A DNA stretch of 64,000 nt from Flavihumibacter sp. UBA7668 (GTDB taxonomy: Bacteria > Bacteroidota > Bacteroidia > Chitinophagales > Chitinophagaceae). A program made the position numbers and the translations under genes. The notes below the pieces were generated by a model. The model worked only from the letters and a program-made list of their open reading frames with translations. It was not told the origin of the DNA and did no database searches. Numbering within the stretch: the first letter of the stretch is position 1; every line of letters starts with the position of its first letter. Positions 8,619 to 19,500 of this stretch are shown here, piece after piece. Location: the NCBI RefSeq assembly GCF_002483205.1, contig NZ_DLHM01000001.1:489841-553840 (forward strand), in the 5' to 3' direction.

Positions 8619-9683
8619 TTACTGCTGCTGCGTCATTTTTTCTGCATTTTCAGCAAACTGTAAGCGATCTATGAATTCCTGAATATCTCCATTCAAAACC
8701 GCATCAAGATTGTAAGAAGTATAATTAATCCGATGATCGGTTACACGACCCTGAGGGAAATTATAAGTGCGGATTTTAGCACTCCGGTCGCCACTACTAA
8801 CCAAACTTTTTCTATGTCTTGAAATTTCATCTTCCTGTTTACGCACCTGCTCCTCATATAATTTGGTACGAAGCATCTGCATGGCTTTTTCACGGTTGGC
8901 CAACTGCGTTCTTTCTGTCTGACAGATAACCACCGTCCCGGTTGCCAGATGGGTCAATTGCACTTTGGTTTCCACTTTGTTTACATTCTGTCCGCCTGCT
9001 CCACCACTTCGCGAAGTTTCCATTTTCACATCCGCATCCCGGAGCTCAACATCCACTTCTTCAGCTTCCGGCATCACCGCCACCGTGGCTGCACTGGTGT
9101 GTACCCTGCCACTGGCTTCCGTTGCCGGTACCCGTTGTACCCGATGTACCCCGGATTCGAATTTTAAGATCCCATACACATCCTCTCCAATTACCTCAAC
9201 GTTTACTTCCTTATAGCCTCCAACAGTTCCTTCACTCTCGCTTAGAATCGAAGTTTTCCATCCCTTGCTGTTGCAATAACGTAAGTACATATTCAGAAGA
9301 GATCCGGCAAATAGCGAAGCCTCATCACCCCCGGTTCCCGCCCTGATCTCAAGTATAGCATTTTTATCATCCTGCGGATCCTTTGGAATCAGCATTTGCC
9401 GGATAGCCGCCTGCAGCGATTCTTCTTTTTCCTCCAAAACCGGAAGTTCTTCTTTGGCTAATTCACGCAATTCTTCATCATCCCCATTAAGGGCTTCCCG
9501 GTAGGTATCCAGATCGGCCAAGACAGCACGATAGGTATCATATTGCTTCACAATCTTTTCCAGACTCCGGTATTCCTTGCTGAGTGCACTGAACTTTTTA
9601 TTATCGCCAACAATCTCCGGGTTGGTTAAGGCAACACCCAAATCAATAAATCTTGCCTTGATCGCTTCCAGCTTATCTAACAT
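8619..9683 (-). CDS. prfA: peptide chain release factor 1
   Basis: A 354-residue class I release factor that hydrolyses peptidyl-tRNA at UAA and UAG codons. The catalytic GGQ is at residues 230-232 (SGGAGGQNVNKVETK). The codon-reading tripeptide is PAT at 186-188, the PxT type of RF1 rather than the SPF of RF2. Length is normal. No methyltransferase prmC neighbour is present in the window. The gene is convergent with the VanZ gene across a long noncoding gap. Confidence 0.98.
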   Translation of the reverse strand: MLDKLEAIKARFIDLGVALTNPEIVGDNKKFSALSKEYRSLEKIVKQYDTYRAVLADLDTYREALNGDDEELRELAKEELPVLEEKEESLQAAIRQMLIPKDPQDDKNAILEIRAGTGGDEASLFAGSLLNMYLRYCNSKGWKTSILSESEGTVGGYKEVNVEVIGEDVYGILKFESGVHRVQRVPATEASGRVHTSAATVAVMPEAEEVDVELRDADVKMETSRSGGAGGQNVNKVETKVQLTHLATGTVVICQTERTQLANREKAMQMLRTKLYEEQVRKQEDEISRHRKSLVSSGDRSAKIRTYNFPQGRVTDHRINYTSYNLDAVLNGDIQEFIDRLQFAENAEKMTQQQ

Positions 9684-9760
9684 AGTGCTTACTTTTATAC
9701 CCTGGTTACCGGAAATTTGATCCGGTTAAAAAGGATGGCAAAATTAACAGAAAAGCAGGG

Positions 9761-10903
9761 ATGAGTTATCGAAAGTTCAAAGCAGCGCAAATTTTTACCG
9801 GAAATTCCTGGGCCCCGCCCGAATCCGTGCTGATAACCAGCGAAAACGGACAGATTGAAGCTATTATTCCAATGGCTGATGCAGGAGAAAATGTACTTGA
9901 ACTGGATGGAATTTTATGTCCCGGTTTCATTAATGCCCATTGCCATCTTGAACTAAGCCATATGAAGGGCCGGATCGCTCCTTCCACCGGCATGGTTCCC
10001 TTCCTGCTGCAGGTGATGAGCAGGCGGCAGGCTGCAGCAGAGGAAATCGAAATCGCCATGCAAGAGGCTGATCAGGCCATGTGGAACAATGGAATTGTTG
10101 CAGTGGGAGATATTGCTAATACAGCCGATAGTCTGACAGTTAAAAAAAACAGTAGGATCCATTACCATACTTTTATTGAATGCAGTGGTTTTATTGGTTC
10201 AACAGCATCCATACGTTTTGATCAGGCTAAAAAAATCAGGGAGGAATTCAACAAAATCGGGCCATCGGGAATTGTACCACATGCTCCCTATTCTGTTTCT
10301 CCGGAATTGTTTAGACTGATAAGGGAATATGATTCCGAAGCTATCCTGAGTATGCACAACCAGGAATCAGTTGCAGAACAGGAATTTTTTCTGAGCGGCT
10401 ATTCAGCCATGAATGATTTATACAATTCAATTGGTGTTGACATCGGTTTTTTTCAGGCTCCCGGAACAACAAGCTTGCGAGCTGTCTTTCCTTTTCTGAA
10501 AAACAGCAGGAAACTTATCTTAGTTCATAACCTCACCACTTCAGAGGAAGATTTGAATTTTATTACAAAGGAAAGCAGTAGTACTATATATTTCTGTTTA
10601 TGTCCATCTGCCAATAAATACATCAATGAAAAATTGCCTCCTGTAGATTTATTGCAATCATATAACGATAACATTATACTTGGAACAGACAGCCTGGCTT
10701 CCAACTATCAGTTATCAATAATTGAAGAAATAAAATTGCTGTCAGTTTCCTTTCCAACAATCAAGCTGGGTCAGTTATTAAAATGGGCTACACTGAACGG
10801 AGCAAAGGCGCTTGATATGGATCATACCCTGGGAAGTTTTGAAAAAGGTAAACTGCCTGGTATTGTTCAATTGCAGGACTGGAAATCAAAACGGGTGATT
10901 TAA
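9761..10903 (+). CDS. amidohydrolase-superfamily deaminase/hydrolase (SsnA/TrzN-like)
   Basis: A 380-residue metal-dependent hydrolase of the cytosine deaminase/chlorohydrolase branch. Metal-binding motif HCHLELSHMKGR lies near residue 60, PHAPYSVSPEL near 168, SMHNQES near 197, LVHNLT near 250, and the LGTDSLASN motif near 304 carries the conserved Asp. Candidate substrates include aminodeoxyfutalosine or guanine-like amines, but the sequence does not decide. It ends convergently with recO, the two stop codons sharing TTAA at 10900-10903. Confidence 0.85.
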   Translation: MSYRKFKAAQIFTGNSWAPPESVLITSENGQIEAIIPMADAGENVLELDGILCPGFINAHCHLELSHMKGRIAPSTGMVPFLLQVMSRRQAAAEEIEIAMQEADQAMWNNGIVAVGDIANTADSLTVKKNSRIHYHTFIECSGFIGSTASIRFDQAKKIREEFNKIGPSGIVPHAPYSVSPELFRLIREYDSEAILSMHNQESVAEQEFFLSGYSAMNDLYNSIGVDIGFFQAPGTTSLRAVFPFLKNSRKLILVHNLTTSEEDLNFITKESSSTIYFCLCPSANKYINEKLPPVDLLQSYNDNIILGTDSLASNYQLSIIEEIKLLSVSFPTIKLGQLLKWATLNGAKALDMDHTLGSFEKGKLPGIVQLQDWKSKRVI

Positions 10904-11637
10904 CTCAGAACTTCCTGTAACACCAGCATGGAGCGCAATTGCCCAAAATCTGTTACATGCAATGCATAATACAGTTCAAGCTGTTGTAATAAATACCTGC
11001 GTGTATTTACAGGCATATGAATCTGCTCCAATTCATCCGGTTGCATAACACGTAGAAACTGCGCAATCACTTCACTGTTGAAGCCGTCCAGATAGTATTG
11101 ATGAACAGGATGTTCTTTAACAAAAATTCCTTCCTGTAAATCAAGTATTGAATTTTTATTATCAAACTCATCCACCATGCGGAAACCGAAAAAATTGGCC
11201 AGATGCAGAGAGAAAAACAAGGGATAATTGGCCACAATTTTAGGCGATGCCTTATCCAGATGCAGCAACGCATCTTCCATAAAATAAAATAAATCGGGAT
11301 GAGGTTCTGGCTGCTTCAGGCATTTCTGCAACAACTCCACCATATATGTGGCAACAGCACCTTTAAATACATCAAAAAACAACTGCTGATACAGAGTGGC
11401 CCAGCGATGTTCTTTTATTCGTTGCAGGTTTTTTTGTTCATTGTGATACACAACAAGATCCAGCAAAGCCACTGGCTGAAAAAGATTCGCTTTGGTGCCT
11501 GCTTTTTTTGAGGAAGTTCGTACACCATTTACGATATAAGACTGCATACCAAAGAGCTCGGTAAAAATGGAAACGATCACACTCGTTTCTCCATACTTCA
11601 CGGTTCTTAATACGATTCCTTTGGTATGAAAATTCAT
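10900..11637 (-). CDS. recO: DNA repair protein RecO
   Basis: A 245-residue recombination mediator that helps load RecA on SSB-coated DNA with RecR. The N-terminal OB fold is recognisable in HTKGIVLRTVKYGETSVIVS and GVRTSSKKAGTKANLFQP; the rest is the helical RecO C-terminal domain (LHLANFFGF). Bacteroidota RecO proteins lack a clear zinc cluster and so does this one. It lies 5 bp downstream of the porZ-like gene on the same strand and is probably co-transcribed with it. Confidence 0.95.
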   Translation of the reverse strand: MNFHTKGIVLRTVKYGETSVIVSIFTELFGMQSYIVNGVRTSSKKAGTKANLFQPVALLDLVVYHNEQKNLQRIKEHRWATLYQQLFFDVFKGAVATYMVELLQKCLKQPEPHPDLFYFMEDALLHLDKASPKIVANYPLFFSLHLANFFGFRMVDEFDNKNSILDLQEGIFVKEHPVHQYYLDGFNSEVIAQFLRVMQPDELEQIHMPVNTRRYLLQQLELYYALHVTDFGQLRSMLVLQEVLS

Positions 11638-11642
11638 GCTTA

Positions 11643-13874
11643 CTATTGAATAAAAACAATTTTTGTAACGGCCTGTTCTTGCCTGCTATCATCACTGATC
11701 CAAACCAGGTAAACACCGGTCGAAACCCTCTTGCCGTTTAAATCCAAACCATTCCAGATGGCTTGTCCACCCAACGCTCTCCCCTGATAAACCAGTCGCC
11801 CGTTTAATTCTGTAATCTTAACAACCGCATTATTCACCAGTCCGCGAATAGCAATTGGTCCGGTATAACCCGGTGTTACCGGGTTCGGATATGCAAGAAC
11901 ATTAGAGCTAGTTGTTCCTCCTTCGGTTGCGGTGGATTGATAACTGACCAAACCCTGTGCTGTTGAAATAAGCACGGTTCCTGTTTTGGGGTCGATGGCA
12001 ATTTTATGAATATCATTATCGGGCAATGGACTATTAGCTGTTGTAAACCGTAGCAGGGTTTCATCGCCACTTGCACTGATCAGCCATATTCCATTTTTGG
12101 TCCCGATCCATTTCCGGTTGGCACCATCCACCGCCATCGCCTGTACTGCTTCGCCCTTAAAAAGATAACCGGCAAAATTATCGGTTTGCACTACCGGCAA
12201 CAGCACTTCACATCCCTGTCCGGAAAAAACCTGTTCCGGGCATTGCAGAATTCCGATTCCATCGCTTGTGCCCAGCCAGATAAAACCAAATTTATCCTTC
12301 ACCATACTCAGTACCTGATTGGATGGAAGATTTCCTTTTCCGGAACCTGCCTGATAATAGCGCCACTGATCATCACCGGTATTTTCAATGGAAGCTCCCT
12401 GATTAAAACAAAACAATCCATTGCCCGGAGCCGCCAACCATTTCTGATTCAGGTCATCTATAAGAAGCTCGCTTAGCCGAAGAGAAGGATAAAAAAAAGG
12501 AATCTCAAACGACTTGCTGTTTCCATCCGGGAATCGAACCACCAATCCTTCTGTGGCACCATCATTGGTAATCCAGAGCCGCTGTTCTGCATCCAAGGCC
12601 AATCCGCCAACTTTATAATTACCGGGCTCCTGAACCGATGCAGAAAGAATGTTTTCCTTAAACACCTGAAATCCTGACTCATGAAGATAACAAAGTCCCT
12701 GGCTGGAAGAGCCGGCCCAGAGGGTGCCGTCCAATGCTTCCACCAACGGACCGATGGGGCCAAATCCCGCAGGCCAGTTTTGATCGGCAGCCTGATAGCC
12801 TTTCCAGTTCCCTTCGGTGAACTGATTAAGCTTCTCCCCTGTTGCCATCCACCAACCTTTTTTTCCGGCAAATAATCCTCCGCTTCCAATACCGGCCGGA
12901 GAATTGGGGATAAGTCTGTTGAGATTATTTCCATCAATCTGCAATAAGCCGTTGATAGAATCGGCTACCCAATACTGCTGCTGAAAAAAAAGCGACTGTT
13001 TAGGCCATTGGATTAATGGATGCTCTAGTTGATTTACCGGATTGGCTGATTCATTTAACAGCAGCACCCTTGCATTTCCTGCACTCCGTTGTGAAATCAT
13101 CAGCGCAGTTTCCGAGACATCAATTGTATTCCATTGCCATTGATCCTGATACCAGAGAGAAAAATCAGTTCCCACCTGTTTATAAATCCGGTTGTTTTGC
13201 TGAACATAAATGGAGCCCTTCCAGAAAAGTACCTGCTGAAACTGGCCGGAAGGCAATCCATTTTGTCCACTTAACAGTGTCCAGTTTCTGAAATCAGCGA
13301 GGTTTAGTCCGGCACGTGGTGCGCGGTAAAATCCGGATTCACCGGCAGAATAAAAATATTGCTGATCAGCAGTTACTGCATTCATTTTCGAAAAGGCACC
13401 GCCGGAGGCAATCAGGTACACATCCCCAATTTCTGCTTTTTCCAGATTCAGGACAGCCAATCCAAATCCGGTTGCAAGCAGGCATTGGGCATTCTCCATC
13501 CAGATATCGTAAATGCGTTTATCGGCTGTAATTGAACTGAGTCGTATGGTATTAACGGAACGGGTCGTATTGTTTTCAAGCAGATCCAACTGACTGTTTC
13601 TATATGCTATCACGGTCAGCGATTGGTTATTACTGATTGTCTGAATACCTGTTTCTGACAAGCCATTTATTTTGGTAATCCGTTTGAATTCTTCTGAAGA
13701 AGGGTCATACTGAAAAAGGGCCTGCGGACTGGCGGTTATCAGCTGATTACCGTTGGTACCAACCGAAATGGCAGAATGAAAGGAAATATGTTCCTGCCAG
13801 CTTCCAATTGGTTGGGTATAGCAGCTAAGGGAAAGCAGGAAATTGATCACAAATAAAAAGCAGCCAGGGCGCAT
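11643..13874 (-). CDS. porZ: PorZ-like type IX secretion protein (double propeller with sorting tail)
   Basis: A 743-residue secreted protein. It has a signal peptide, then the PorZ-type opening GSWQEHISFHSAISV, followed by two regions of propeller repeats (TKINGLSETGIQTISNNQ, PSNQVLSMVKDKFGFIWLGTSDGIG). The last 85 residues are a type IX (Por) sorting domain: YPNPVTPG, VKITELNGRLVYQG, and GVYLVWISDD. PorZ belongs to the cell-surface attachment complex that delivers anionic LPS to T9SS cargo. Placement beside recO agrees with what I recall for porZ in Bacteroidota. Name is by architecture; a generic propeller protein cannot be fully excluded. Confidence 0.8.
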   Translation of the reverse strand: MRPGCFLFVINFLLSLSCYTQPIGSWQEHISFHSAISVGTNGNQLITASPQALFQYDPSSEEFKRITKINGLSETGIQTISNNQSLTVIAYRNSQLDLLENNTTRSVNTIRLSSITADKRIYDIWMENAQCLLATGFGLAVLNLEKAEIGDVYLIASGGAFSKMNAVTADQQYFYSAGESGFYRAPRAGLNLADFRNWTLLSGQNGLPSGQFQQVLFWKGSIYVQQNNRIYKQVGTDFSLWYQDQWQWNTIDVSETALMISQRSAGNARVLLLNESANPVNQLEHPLIQWPKQSLFFQQQYWVADSINGLLQIDGNNLNRLIPNSPAGIGSGGLFAGKKGWWMATGEKLNQFTEGNWKGYQAADQNWPAGFGPIGPLVEALDGTLWAGSSSQGLCYLHESGFQVFKENILSASVQEPGNYKVGGLALDAEQRLWITNDGATEGLVVRFPDGNSKSFEIPFFYPSLRLSELLIDDLNQKWLAAPGNGLFCFNQGASIENTGDDQWRYYQAGSGKGNLPSNQVLSMVKDKFGFIWLGTSDGIGILQCPEQVFSGQGCEVLLPVVQTDNFAGYLFKGEAVQAMAVDGANRKWIGTKNGIWLISASGDETLLRFTTANSPLPDNDIHKIAIDPKTGTVLISTAQGLVSYQSTATEGGTTSSNVLAYPNPVTPGYTGPIAIRGLVNNAVVKITELNGRLVYQGRALGGQAIWNGLDLNGKRVSTGVYLVWISDDSRQEQAVTKIVFIQ

Positions 13875-13970
13875 ATTAGCTCAAAGTTAACCGCTTCAGT
13901 CCTGCTTTTAACCGGTTAATAGCGGTAAAATGGCTTTCTTTGCGGGCAGTAACAGCAAAACCTCGTGTTA

Positions 13971-16301
13971 ATGTGGCAACAACTGGGCTCCTTTGTTTTA
14001 AAAAATAGATTGGTTTTAATCATCGGGTTAGTTCTGGCAACCGCTTTTATGGGATACCATGCCAGTAAAGTGCAGATGAGTTATGAATTTGCAAAAGCGA
14101 TTCCCACCGATAATCCGAAATACAAGGCCTATATCGCCTTTAAAAAGCAGTTTGGAGAAGATGGAAATCTGCTTGTTATTGGAATTCAAACCGACCGCTT
14201 ATTCCAACAATCGGTATTTGAATCCTATCGCCTGCTTCAAAAGGAACTGAAACAGGTAAGGGGAGTTGAATCCATACTCGGTATTCCGGGTGCGGTGAAT
14301 CTGGTAAAAGACAGTGCTTCTGAAAAATTAAAATCTGTTCGCATATTTCCTGATAGCAGTGCCAGCCAGGCCACCCTTGATAGTGCCTATGCATTATTCA
14401 GGAGTTTGCCATTTTACCGCGGACTCCTGTACAATCCGGAAAGCCAAAGCTGGCTGATGGCATTAGGAATGAACAAGGATATCATGGCATCTCCGGAACG
14501 CACCAAGGTGATTCAGGAGGTGGTGAGCCGGGTGGATGCATTTGGAAAGCAGCACCAGCTGGATATACATTACAGTGGATTGCCCCTGATCCGGACCCAG
14601 ATTGCGGATCGGATTGCCAAAGAAATGAAATGGCTGCTGATTGGCTCCCTGCTATTATCGGCAGTTATTCTTCTGTTGTTTTTCAGGAGTATCAGTGCCA
14701 TGCTGATTTCACTTGCAGTGGTGATAATGGGAGTAATCTGGAGTGTGGGATTGCAGGTACTGATTGGTTATAAAATTACGCTGCTAACCGCTTTGATTCC
14801 TCCGTTGATCGTTGTGATCGGGATCCCAAATTGTATTTATTTCCTCAATAAATACCATGTATCCTGGAATGAAACCGGGATACAGAAAGAAGCCATACGC
14901 ACCATGGTAGGCAAAATGGGGATTGTAACGCTGTTTTGTAATATTGCTGCTGCTATTGGATTTGCCGTATTTGCCCTTACCAAAAGTGCCGTACTGAAAG
15001 AGTTTGGAGTGGTTGCCGGCATCAGCATCATGATCATCTTCCTAATTTCTTTCATTTTTATCCCGGTTGTACTCAGTTATCTGCCTGCGCCAAAAACCCG
15101 GCATACGCGATACCTGGAGAACAAATGGCTGCAGGCTGTGCTGGATCGGCTCGAACGCTGGTCGCTCAATCACCGGAGGTTTATATATGGAGCAACCATA
15201 GCTATAACCGCAGTAGCTGTTATTGGGATAATGCGATTGAAATCAGAAGGATTTATCGTAGATGATCTTCCCAAAACAGATAAAATCTATACCGATTTAA
15301 AATTCTTTGAAGAACATTTCAAGGGGGTCATGCCGCTTGAAATTGTGGTGGATACAAAGATCAAAAACGGGTTACGTCGTCAGCCCTTACAATTATTTGA
15401 GCGGATTGATTCGCTTACTACTTATATCAGCAGTTTACCTGAAATGGCCAGGCCCTTATCGGTTGTGGAGGGCATGAAATTCGCGCGACAGGCTTATTAC
15501 GATGGAGACAGCAGCAATTATGGATTGCCGAATAGTTTTGATATCAGTTTCCTCGCCGGATATTTAAATATGAAGGGGTCGGACAGTAAAAACGATCAAC
15601 TGGGACAGTTGGTACGCTCCTTTATGGATGAGGACAAGCAACAGACCCGGATCAGTGTGAATATGAAGGATGTGGGAAGCAAGCGGTTGCCAGAACTGCT
15701 GGATTCTATTGAAGCCAAAACGAATCAGTATTTCGATACCAGTCATTATAAGATAACTCTCACCGGCAGCAGCATTACTTTTTTGGAAGGGAGCACCTTC
15801 ATTATAAATGGATTGAAGGAAAGTATCTTCTGGGCTTTTCTGTTGATAGCGCTTTGTATGCTTTATCTCTTTAAAAATGGCCGGATCCTGCTATGTTCAT
15901 TGATTCCCAATCTGGTACCGCTGGTCATTACGGCCGGTGTAATGGGTTGGGTTGGAATAGCTTTGAAACCTTCTACTGTATTGATTTTCAGTGTGGCCCT
16001 TGGGATTGCGATTGATATCACCATACGTTTTCTGGTGAATTTCAAGCAGGAACAGGGAGGTTCGGAGATGGACAGGCAGCAGGTGGTAATTGAAACGATT
16101 CATTCCACCGGGATCAGCATCATATATACTTCCCTTGTATTGATAGCCGGATTTGTGATTTTTTGTTTCAGTGGATTTGGGGGTACCCAGGGATTGGGCT
16201 GGCTAACTTCACTTACCCTGGTAATTGCTACGATTACCAACCTTGTTTTGCTGCCAGCTTTGTTAATTGACCTAACAAAACCGCGAAAAAAAGCCAGATA
16301 A
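13971..16301 (+). CDS. RND/MMPL-type membrane transporter
   Basis: A 776-residue exporter with two repeats of a large extracytoplasmic loop plus a block of about five helices (helices near residues 220-360 and 620-760) and a first helix near 15-35. The SSD/MMPL-like pattern GIPNCIYFLNKYH and ALGIAIDITIRFLVNFK is visible. It belongs to the predicted exporters of the RND superfamily (hydrophobe/lipid export in relatives). I chose ATG 13971 over the GTG two codons upstream. It is divergent from the porZ-like gene and ends at a hairpin terminator. Confidence 0.88.
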   Translation: MWQQLGSFVLKNRLVLIIGLVLATAFMGYHASKVQMSYEFAKAIPTDNPKYKAYIAFKKQFGEDGNLLVIGIQTDRLFQQSVFESYRLLQKELKQVRGVESILGIPGAVNLVKDSASEKLKSVRIFPDSSASQATLDSAYALFRSLPFYRGLLYNPESQSWLMALGMNKDIMASPERTKVIQEVVSRVDAFGKQHQLDIHYSGLPLIRTQIADRIAKEMKWLLIGSLLLSAVILLLFFRSISAMLISLAVVIMGVIWSVGLQVLIGYKITLLTALIPPLIVVIGIPNCIYFLNKYHVSWNETGIQKEAIRTMVGKMGIVTLFCNIAAAIGFAVFALTKSAVLKEFGVVAGISIMIIFLISFIFIPVVLSYLPAPKTRHTRYLENKWLQAVLDRLERWSLNHRRFIYGATIAITAVAVIGIMRLKSEGFIVDDLPKTDKIYTDLKFFEEHFKGVMPLEIVVDTKIKNGLRRQPLQLFERIDSLTTYISSLPEMARPLSVVEGMKFARQAYYDGDSSNYGLPNSFDISFLAGYLNMKGSDSKNDQLGQLVRSFMDEDKQQTRISVNMKDVGSKRLPELLDSIEAKTNQYFDTSHYKITLTGSSITFLEGSTFIINGLKESIFWAFLLIALCMLYLFKNGRILLCSLIPNLVPLVITAGVMGWVGIALKPSTVLIFSVALGIAIDITIRFLVNFKQEQGGSEMDRQQVVIETIHSTGISIIYTSLVLIAGFVIFCFSGFGGTQGLGWLTSLTLVIATITNLVLLPALLIDLTKPRKKAR

Positions 16302-16323
16302 GATTAGAATCTCATTAGAAAAA

Positions 16324-16361
16324 GAGGGGTAATACATTTATTGTGCTACCCTTTATTTTTT
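16324..16361 (+). terminator. intrinsic terminator after RND transporter
   Basis: GGGTA/TACCC and ACA/TGT pair with a small internal loop at 16327-16351, followed by TTTATTTTTT. Confidence 0.7.
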
Positions 16362-16428
16362 AACACTATTTTAATTTATTGGATATCAATAATCTATATA
16401 TGTGATATTATATATACCGCATTTAATT

Positions 16429-16503
16429 TACAATTCACCGAATTTTTCTACAATTTACCGTTGATGGTGCATCATTAACCGTTCATCAATTGTCTTATTT
16501 TTA
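16429..16503 (+). promoter_or_regulatory. phased repeats and candidate LytTR-type operator upstream of susC1
   Basis: ACCGTTGAT (16457-16465) and ACCGTTCAT (16478-16486) are direct repeats exactly 21 bp apart. Both fit the LytTR consensus [TA][AC][CA]GTTN[AG][TG]. A third weaker box, TACAATTCACCG (16429-16440), lies 20 bp upstream of TACAATTTACCG (16449-16460). A -7-like TATTTTTA at 16496-16503 (TAnnTTTG with one mismatch) follows, and susC begins at 16539. No good -33 TTTG is seen, consistent with activator dependence. The match to the consensus is seen; regulation is inferred. Confidence 0.5.
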
Positions 16504-16538
16504 ACACTTCATTAATTAGTAGTCAAAAATTAACGCAC

Positions 16539-19500
16539 ATGAGAAAATTAGTCTTGTTACTACTGGGCATACTTATGCTCGGTGGTGAGCTATTGGCCCA
16601 GTCACGTACAGTGACGGGTAAGGTTTCAGATGCATTGGGAAAACCTGTACCAAATGCATCCATTCTGGTTAAAGGCAGCAGTATTGGCACATCCACGCTG
16701 GAGGATGGCAGTTTTTCGATCAATGTACCTGAAAATTCAAAAACGCTGGTAATTACAGCAGTTGGTATGCTGCAACGGGAAATAAATATTACCAACAAAA
16801 ACACTGTCAGTATTGATCTTCAAACAGACAACCGGGATCTTCAGGAAGTTGTGGTAGTTGGATATGGAGTCCAGAAAAAAAGAACAGTTACTGCTGCAAT
16901 CGGTAAAATCGGAGGAGATAAAATCTCCGATCTTCCAACAACCTCATTTGACCGACAGCTGGCAGGTCGGGCTGCAGGTGTGCAGGTAACTCAATCCAGC
17001 GGACTAGTAAGTGCACCTCCAAGAATCAGGATCAGGGGTGTTAACTCCATATCTCAGGGTCGGGATCCGCTGTTTGTAATTGATGGCGTCCCCTCATATA
17101 CCGGCGGAGCTTCCAGTTTTGCCAATACCAACGTGTTGGCTGATATCAATCCAAACGATATTGAATCCATTGAAGTATTGAAAGACGGAGCTGCCACTGC
17201 AATTTATGGCAGCCGGGCTGCCAATGGCGTGGTTATGATTACAACCAAAAAAGGGAAATCAGGCCGGCTGAATGTAAACTATGATATGTATATGGGAGTA
17301 AGTTCAGAATTTAACTCTCCCGACTTGTTGAATGGCGAACAATTTGTAACAATTGCCAATGAAAAACTAACAAATGCAGGTCTTGCTGCAGGGGCCAATA
17401 TGAGTGCAGAAGGAACCAATACCGATTGGCTTCGCGATGTGATTTATAAAAAGAACCCATTTGTCCAGAGTCATACCATCAGTGCAGCAGGAGGAAGTGA
17501 CAAAAGTACCTATTACATGAGCCTGAACTACCTTTCGCAGGAAGGGATTATTCAAACAAACAAAAACCGTCGTTTCAATGTCCGTGCAAACATGGAACAC
17601 AAAGCAAACAAATGGCTCAAAATTGGAAATAACATTACGCTGAGCAGAACGGAAGATTTTGATCAGAATAATGGAGGTAATGCATTGAGTGGGGCAATGG
17701 GTGCAGCACAAAGAGCGTTGCCCAACGTTCGAGTCTTCAACGCTGATCATCCAACCGGCTACAATATAACACCGGATAATTCAGCACTTGGTTCAGATGC
17801 CAATACACGAAATATTGAAAACAACTATGTGAATATTGCATATGTACTTGCAAAAAATAAATTCAGCAATGATCGATACCGCATAATCAACAACTTCTTC
17901 CTGGAACTTAGCCCGATTCGCTCTGTTCAAATTCGCACACAGGCATCCGTTGATTATACCAACTCAATAGATTTTCAATCGCTGGATCGTGTACATGGAG
18001 ATGGCAGAGGTGCACAGGGTAGTTTAACCAATCAGAATATCCAATACAGCATTTACACCTGGCAAAATTATGCAACCTGGACTGAACAATTTGGTGATCA
18101 TGGTGTGACAGCAGTTGGTGGAGTAGAAATGCAGCGTGTAACAAATCGATCCTTTTTTGGACAGGGAACAACCATCTCAGATCCATTTTTTCAATCAGAC
18201 AACCTCATCAGCAACACCATTGCAAATCAGTTTTCAGGCGGAGGAATCACCAAAACAGGATTTCAGAGCTATTTTGGCCGTTTGAATTATGACTATGCCG
18301 GAAAATACTTTGCACAATTCTCTATCCGAAGAGATGGAAGTTCAAGACTTGCTCCTGACGTTCGTTACGGCAATTTCTTTGGGGCTTCAGCAGGCTGGAA
18401 TATCAGTGCTGAAAAATTCTGGTCGCAAAGTGGCATCGCCAACGTAATCAATGATTTTAAGATCAGAGGAGGTTATGCCGAAGTTGGAAATGAACTGTCA
18501 GCTTCATTCCCCTGGTTAAGTACCTACGGACCGGCACAATATGGTGGTGTGGCAGGTAATGCAGCCAATAGAATTGGAAATGCACAATTACAATGGGAGG
18601 TTAACAAAAAACTGAATCTTGGTGTGGATCTCGCTTTTCTGGATGACCGTTTTAACCTGAGTTTTGATTACTTTATTAATCAGAATGACGGACAGGTGCT
18701 GGACGAATTGCAACCTGTTTCCCTTGGTGTTCCGGGAAATATAATTACCAAGAATATTGGTAAGATGGAGAACAAAGGGATAGAAATTTCAATTGGTGGA
18801 GATATTATTCGTAAAAAAGATTTCACCTGGGCAGTAAATGCCAACTTTACCAAAGTGGCCAATAAAGTAAAAGCACTGGCTGACGGACAGCAGGAAGTGC
18901 TGGTAGCCGGACCTAACAATGGAACATTTAATATTAACCGAATTGGTTCTGATATCAATTCTTTTTATGGATATGAGTGGGCTGGCGTTAATCCGGCCAA
19001 TGGTAACCCTATGTGGTACAGAAACGGATCGGATACTATAGTACAATACCATAACGTGGCCGGAGCAGCAGCCAATTACTATTTATTTGATCCGAGTAAA
19101 CCCAATACACTGGGAGATGCAACAACCTTAGGAAACCGCTCCATTATTGGAAGTGCATTACCAACCTGGTTTGGCGGAATAAGCAATACCGTAACATACA
19201 AACGATTTACAGTTGATGTATTCTTTCGCTTTGGTGGCGGCAACTCAGTTTATAACTTAACCCGTCAGGAAGTATGGAATAGCATGGGATTCGTGAATAA
19301 TGGAACTGAGGTATTAAACAGATGGACACCGGATAATACAGCAGGAACCAGCCCCAAACTTTACTATGGTCGGGATAATCAGGTTAACCTGCAGGGACTT
19401 GCCAATAGCCGGTTTCTTGAGAAAGCAAATTTTTTACGCCTGCAAAATTTGCAGTTAGGCTATTCCATTGACACAAAAAAACTCGGAAATCTGGGTAACA

